From: Superficieibacter sp. HKU1
GTDB taxonomy: Bacteria > Pseudomonadota > Gammaproteobacteria > Enterobacterales > Enterobacteriaceae
Direction: 5' to 3'
DNA length: 64,000 nt
Assembly: GCF_029319185.1 (NCBI RefSeq)
Contig: NZ_CP119754.1
Coordinates: 4,650,001 to 4,714,000 of the forward strand
Made by a program: the position numbers and the translations under genes. Position 1 is the first letter of the stretch. Every line of letters starts with the position of its first letter. Below, one piece after another: positions 60,218 to 64,000 of the stretch. The notes beneath the pieces are model-generated. The model searched no databases. It saw nothing but the letters and a program-made list of their open reading frames with translations, and was not told the DNA's origin.

Positions 60218-62689
60218 TCAGAGTGTCAGTTCGCGCTCAAGTAGTGCGGTCATGTCACCGGCATCTCTGCCCTGCAATAGCTGCTGGCGGAAATCGTCAT
60301 GCATCAGCTTGCGGGCCAGCCGCGAGAAGATTTTCATGTGATCGCCCTTCTCCTGCTCGCTCACCGTCAGCATGATCACCAGCGAGACGTCTACCCCCTC
60401 TCCCCACGATAACGGCGTCTTCAGGCGCATTAACGACACGCTGCTGTTCAGTACCGCTGCGGATTTACAGTGCGGGATGGCGACCGCAAAGCCGAGCGCG
60501 GTGGAAAAAACCGCTTCCCGCTGCCAGATGGCAGTCTCGACGTCCACGCCCGAGCGCACCCGCTGTTCAACCTCAAGATTATCCGTGAGCAGCTTGATGG
60601 CTTCCGCCTTGCTGGTGACGTCCCGATCCAGCAATAACAGGGCCGGATCGAAAACGGGTTGTACGCTGGCCGCCGATGCTTCATGCAGTAGTGCGGTCAC
60701 TTCCGCCGCACTTTCACAGGCCAATGCCCGCTGCAATGTCTTCCGGCAGTCATCCATCTCCAGCGAAGCCAGCTGCTTTTTCGCCCCGGCAATTCGCCCG
60801 GCGGACATGCTGATCTGCCGCAGTCCTGCCCCCAGCAGCAGCGGCATCACCGCCGGATCGCCGCCCATTTCGCCACACAGGCAGAGTTCCACGTTTGTCC
60901 GCCTCGCCATCTCGTTAAGCAGCATCAGGAAAGCCGGATCGCAGTAGTTGTACAGATGACGAACGTGCGGATTGCCCCGGTCGCAGGCGAGGAAATACTG
61001 CACCAGGTCGTTGCTGCCAATGGAGGCAAAATCAATCCATTTCGCCGCTCTTTCCAGCAGGTACAGCGCAGACGGCACCTCCGCCATAATGCCTAAGCGC
61101 CATTCGCCGACGGCGACGCCTTCCGCGTGGAGCTGTTCCGCTACATGATGAAAGCGGGCGTGCAGCCATTTAATTTCTTCAAGCGTTGCCACCATCGGCA
61201 CCATGATATCCAGCGGCCCTGCCGCGCTGGCACGCAGCAACGCCCGTACCTGACCGGTGAAAATGGCCGCAAACGCCGGATAAAGGCGGACTGCCCGCCA
61301 GCCGAGGAACGGGTTATCTTCCTGCGGAAGCTTTAAATAGTCGCAGGGTTTATCGCCGCCGATATCCAGCGTGCGGATCACGACTTTCTTGCCCTGCGCC
61401 AGCGTCAGTACATGCCGGTACGCCTGATATTGTTCTTCTTCATCCGGCGGCGCGCTTCGCTCACAAAACAACATTTCGGTGCGAAACAGGCCAATCCCTT
61501 CCGCACCCGCCGCGAACGCATTTTCCGCTTCGTCAGCCAGGGCGATATTCGCCAGCAGTTTCACGCGTTCTCCGTCGCGGCTGACGCCTGCCGTTCGGGT
61601 GAGCGGTTCCAGTCGCCGGGCAATGCGTGCGATTTTGTCCTCTTCCAGGTCGCGCCACTGCTCAGCACAGGCATCCGGCGCGACGATCAGCACGTCATAA
61701 CGCGCGTCAATCAGCAGCGGGGCACCCGCAGGCACAGACGCGTTCGGCATGCATAAGAGCGGGATGCCGAAGGAACGGGCGAGGATCACCGTGTGGGAGG
61801 TTTCGCCGCCCTCACCCATCACAATGCCTTTCAGATGAGGACCGCGCAGGGCAAGAAATTGACCTGGCGTAATCAGTCCGGCGCTGATGATGATGGAATC
61901 CTGCTGTAAATCCGGCAGGGTAAACAGCGGGCGTTCGGTCAGATTCGCGGCCAGGCGCAGACCGAGATCCTGTAAATCCAGCGCCCGCTGCTGCAAATAC
62001 TGGCTCTGACTTTTGCGTAATGGCTGGCATAGCCCGTCAATGGCGCACGCCAGCGCCGCCAGCGCGTTGCGTGCGGCAGGGGGCGAGAGCAGCACTTTTT
62101 CCAGCATCGCATCCTGCAGCAAGGTGATATGCGCCCCGAGCACCGATGCGGCCTCGCCCTGCGCCTGGCGGCACTCCTCTTTTAGCTGCGTGCGGGTGAC
62201 CGCCAGCGTATGCGCCAGCCGCTGCTGCTGGAAGCCAGCGTCTTCCGGCGCTTCCTGCTCAGCAAGCTGCGGCAAATCCACCGCGCCCAGAGGCACCGCC
62301 CCCCCGCTTGCCAGGCCCGGACTGATGCCGTTACCCCGCAGGCAGATGGACGTGGTGGCGGCCAGAAACACGGGCAACGGCCGTTCCTGATGGCTCGTCA
62401 CAGAGACGAGCGGCCCGTCGCATTCCGCCAGTTCGCGCGTAATAAATGCGCTCAGCGTCTGCCAGGCGTCCTGCTCATCCTCACCGTCAATATGCAGTTC
62501 GCACGCATCGTGGTGAAGCACATCTGCGCCGATGAGCGCCAGTACGCTTCCGGCATCGACCTGCCGCTGGTTACGCAGATTATGCAGCGTGACGCGGGAA
62601 TGACATTGCGCCACGCGCTGTTGCAATTCGGCCGCAGGCCGGGCATGAAGTCCGTTTTCGAGGGGGCACACAAACGCTATTTTACGCAT
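60218..62689 (-). CDS. HPr-EI-EIIA(Fru) multiphosphoryl transfer protein, second paralogue
   Basis: An 823-residue fusion of PTS domains. An HPr-like domain has His15 in NGLHARPAA. Enzyme I spans about 115-670, with phosphohistidine His299 in GGETSHTVILARSFGIP, FRTEMLFCERS, and GSNDLVQYFLACDRGN. A fructose-type EIIA has His740 in FAVAIPHCKSAA. The architecture matches FrwA and FryA, but the sequence clearly differs from FrwA in this window, so it is an independent paralogue. Its start overlaps the mannosidase stop by 8 bp (ATGCGTAA), showing translational coupling, with ribosome site AAAGGAAAA. No IIB or IIC partner is visible; they may lie past the window edge. Confidence 0.92.
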   Translation of the reverse strand: MRKIAFVCPLENGLHARPAAELQQRVAQCHSRVTLHNLRNQRQVDAGSVLALIGADVLHHDACELHIDGEDEQDAWQTLSAFITRELAECDGPLVSVTSHQERPLPVFLAATTSICLRGNGISPGLASGGAVPLGAVDLPQLAEQEAPEDAGFQQQRLAHTLAVTRTQLKEECRQAQGEAASVLGAHITLLQDAMLEKVLLSPPAARNALAALACAIDGLCQPLRKSQSQYLQQRALDLQDLGLRLAANLTERPLFTLPDLQQDSIIISAGLITPGQFLALRGPHLKGIVMGEGGETSHTVILARSFGIPLLCMPNASVPAGAPLLIDARYDVLIVAPDACAEQWRDLEEDKIARIARRLEPLTRTAGVSRDGERVKLLANIALADEAENAFAAGAEGIGLFRTEMLFCERSAPPDEEEQYQAYRHVLTLAQGKKVVIRTLDIGGDKPCDYLKLPQEDNPFLGWRAVRLYPAFAAIFTGQVRALLRASAAGPLDIMVPMVATLEEIKWLHARFHHVAEQLHAEGVAVGEWRLGIMAEVPSALYLLERAAKWIDFASIGSNDLVQYFLACDRGNPHVRHLYNYCDPAFLMLLNEMARRTNVELCLCGEMGGDPAVMPLLLGAGLRQISMSAGRIAGAKKQLASLEMDDCRKTLQRALACESAAEVTALLHEASAASVQPVFDPALLLLDRDVTSKAEAIKLLTDNLEVEQRVRSGVDVETAIWQREAVFSTALGFAVAIPHCKSAAVLNSSVSLMRLKTPLSWGEGVDVSLVIMLTVSEQEKGDHMKIFSRLARKLMHDDFRQQLLQGRDAGDMTALLERELTL

Positions 62690-64000
62690 CGGATTTTCCT
62701 TTTTCCGCAGGAGTCATTCGCCAGGTGACTGGCGAACAGGGCTGAACAGGGTGATGGCTTCCCGGACGCGGCGTTTCCGCCAGCGTTACGTATGTCAGGT
62801 CGCCAGAGAGTACGGGTTTGCCACCGTCGAGTGGCGCGGTACCCGGATTCCAGCCGCGCAGGATCAGCGCCTCCTCATTCTGCGCTTTCTTCAGCGTGCT
62901 GAAATGCAGCGGGGTATCCCAGCGCAGCAGGCTGTACGTTGCCGGGAAGCGCATGCCGTGAGGATTGGTTTTAAAGCGTGACCAGCCGGATTCCAGCCAG
63001 CCGGAAGCGGGTGTACGCCAGCGCTCGACGTCACGCCAGAACGCCGCGTCCGGCCCCTGATGCAGCGGCACCAGCGCCAGGTGACACTCAAAACGGCCAG
63101 GCAACTGCGAGTCCGGCGAAGGGAGCACCATGCCGGAGGCGCGCCCCGGACGCCACGGCATATTTGGCTGCCCCAGCCAGCCGACGCTGCGCAGCAGGGT
63201 AATCGCCAGCGTATCGGAACGGTCGGCGGGGATTTCATACTCGCGCAGCCCGTCGGTGACCACGCACATGCCGTGCTGTTCGTCATGCATCATCGCCAGG
63301 CTTTGCATCGGCCACAGCGACGCGGGCGCTTCCGTCCACTGCTCCTGCTGCCAGATATCCAGCGCCTGCGGACGGTTTTCCCGGCGGATCAGGCCAAAGG
63401 GCTGATCGGCAAAATGGAACATCCCGCTGATGCCGGTGGGGATCTCCAGCTGGAGCCGATGATCGCGCAGGGTGTTGTCGATCCGCACCTGCACATCCAG
63501 CAGCGGGCGATCGCGATCGAGGACGATCGTCATGCTGACGTCAAGTTGTCCGTTACGCTGGTGCTGCTGGCGGGCAGACAGATCCTGCGGCGCAGCGATG
63601 CGCCAGCTCAGATTAAGCGTATCGGCCAGCGCATCCCGCTGCCAGGTAGCGGATACCATTGCGCCGTCGCTGGTGACCCGCCAGTCATCTTCCGGCGGGG
63701 AGTAGTTATAGTTGTCCCCCGCATCGCCGCCATCAACCAGCCGCAGAACAGAGTTCCACTGTTTGCCGCTGCGTTTGTCGAGCAGCGAGATGTTTCCGTC
63801 CGCCAGCGTCAGGCGCAGCCACGGGTTATCGAGGGCAGCAATCGTTTCTTGCGGCACGGTAAACCCGGCAGGCACATTCTCCTGAAGATAAAAGGTTTGA
63901 TAACCGCAGGCAGGCAGGGCTTTTGCTTCGAGGATAATGTCGCATTTGCGATACCACACCGTGGTGGTACTGTTGGAAAGCTCCTGCACAATTATCGACA
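62682..64000 (-). CDS. GH38 alpha-mannosidase, C-terminal part (cut by the window edge)
   Basis: The visible 439 codons form the C-terminal beta-rich half of a glycoside hydrolase family 38 protein. Landmarks are LTLADGNISLLDKRSGKQWN, DGGDAGDNYNYSPPEDD, IDNTLRDHRLQLEIPTGI and LRSVGWLG. The frame is open through the right edge, so the catalytic N-terminal half is outside. The nearest family I recognise is E. coli MngB (mannosyl-glycerate hydrolase) and related bacterial GH38 enzymes acting on phosphorylated or free mannosides. Operon linkage with a PTS phosphate-relay protein favours a PTS-imported mannoside. The exact substrate is unknown. Confidence 0.85.
   Translation of the reverse strand, partial: SIIVQELSNSTTTVWYRKCDIILEAKALPACGYQTFYLQENVPAGFTVPQETIAALDNPWLRLTLADGNISLLDKRSGKQWNSVLRLVDGGDAGDNYNYSPPEDDWRVTSDGAMVSATWQRDALADTLNLSWRIAAPQDLSARQQHQRNGQLDVSMTIVLDRDRPLLDVQVRIDNTLRDHRLQLEIPTGISGMFHFADQPFGLIRRENRPQALDIWQQEQWTEAPASLWPMQSLAMMHDEQHGMCVVTDGLREYEIPADRSDTLAITLLRSVGWLGQPNMPWRPGRASGMVLPSPDSQLPGRFECHLALVPLHQGPDAAFWRDVERWRTPASGWLESGWSRFKTNPHGMRFPATYSLLRWDTPLHFSTLKKAQNEEALILRGWNPGTAPLDGGKPVLSGDLTYVTLAETPRPGSHHPVQPCSPVTWRMTPAEKGKSDA

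Overview
The window is chromosomal DNA of an enterobacterium close to Escherichia, Salmonella and Citrobacter. Most proteins match their E. coli K-12 counterparts nearly full length and in the same order, but inverted: the btuB-trmA-sthA-oxyR-arg-ppc-frw-met-priA-cytR-ftsN-hslVU-menA-rraA-pfkA-cpx-kdgT-sodA-rhaT backbone. Enterobacterial repeats are present too: REP pairs and two full-length 127-bp ERIC elements. Citrobacter is my best guess for the genus, but that is inference. I see no tRNA or rRNA gene, CRISPR array, insertion sequence or phage gene.

Layout. 1-10.1 kb: btuB 5' end with its cobalamin riboswitch, trmA, fabR-yijD, sthA, oxyR with the divergent small RNA OxyS, and the arginine genes argE / argCBH with shared ARG boxes. 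10.1-16.2 kb: an ERIC element, ppc, eptC and yijO. 16.1-24.7 kb: an anaerobic sugar cluster, made of frwD, pflC, pflD, frwB and frwC on the minus strand and divergent frwA-fsaB. It combines a fructose-type PTS, a glycyl-radical enzyme with its activase, and a fructose-6-phosphate aldolase. 24.9-27.6 kb: a cyuP-cyuA pair (cysteine uptake and desulfidation) where E. coli has gldA, yijF, yijE and katG. 27.6-32.9 kb: metF, metL, metB and metJ with MetJ operators. 32.9-35.9 kb: a broken yiiX remnant, then an inserted oligogalacturonide module (GPH transporter and KdgM porin). 35.9-44.5 kb: rpmE, priA, cytR, ftsN, hslVU, an ERIC element, menA and rraA. 44.6-50 kb: pfkA, fieF, a small TM2-domain gene, cpxP with the 3'UTR small RNA CpxQ, and cpxRA. 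50-53.9 kb: a D-serine locus, dsdC and dsdXA. 54-59 kb: yiiM, a KDG-aldolase-like gene, kdgT, sodA and rhaT. 59-64 kb: a minus-strand operon with a GH38 alpha-mannosidase (cut by the window edge), a second HPr-EI-EIIA multiphosphoryl protein and a FucP-family sugar permease.

The unusual content lies where this backbone differs from E. coli. The zapB-glpFKX-fpr-tpiA-cdh-sbp block is absent between rraA and pfkA. The katG-yijE-yijF-gldA block is replaced by cyuPA. yiiX is reduced to a fragment with a nonsense codon. Three catabolic insertions appear: kdgM and its transporter, dsdCXA, and the alpha-mannosidase operon where rhaR is expected. Three separate pectin/2-keto-3-deoxygluconate (KDG) genes (kdgM, the aldolase-like gene, kdgT) each carry a KdgR-like dyad upstream, which suggests one dispersed regulon.

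Comparisons with E. coli are from memory; no database was searched.
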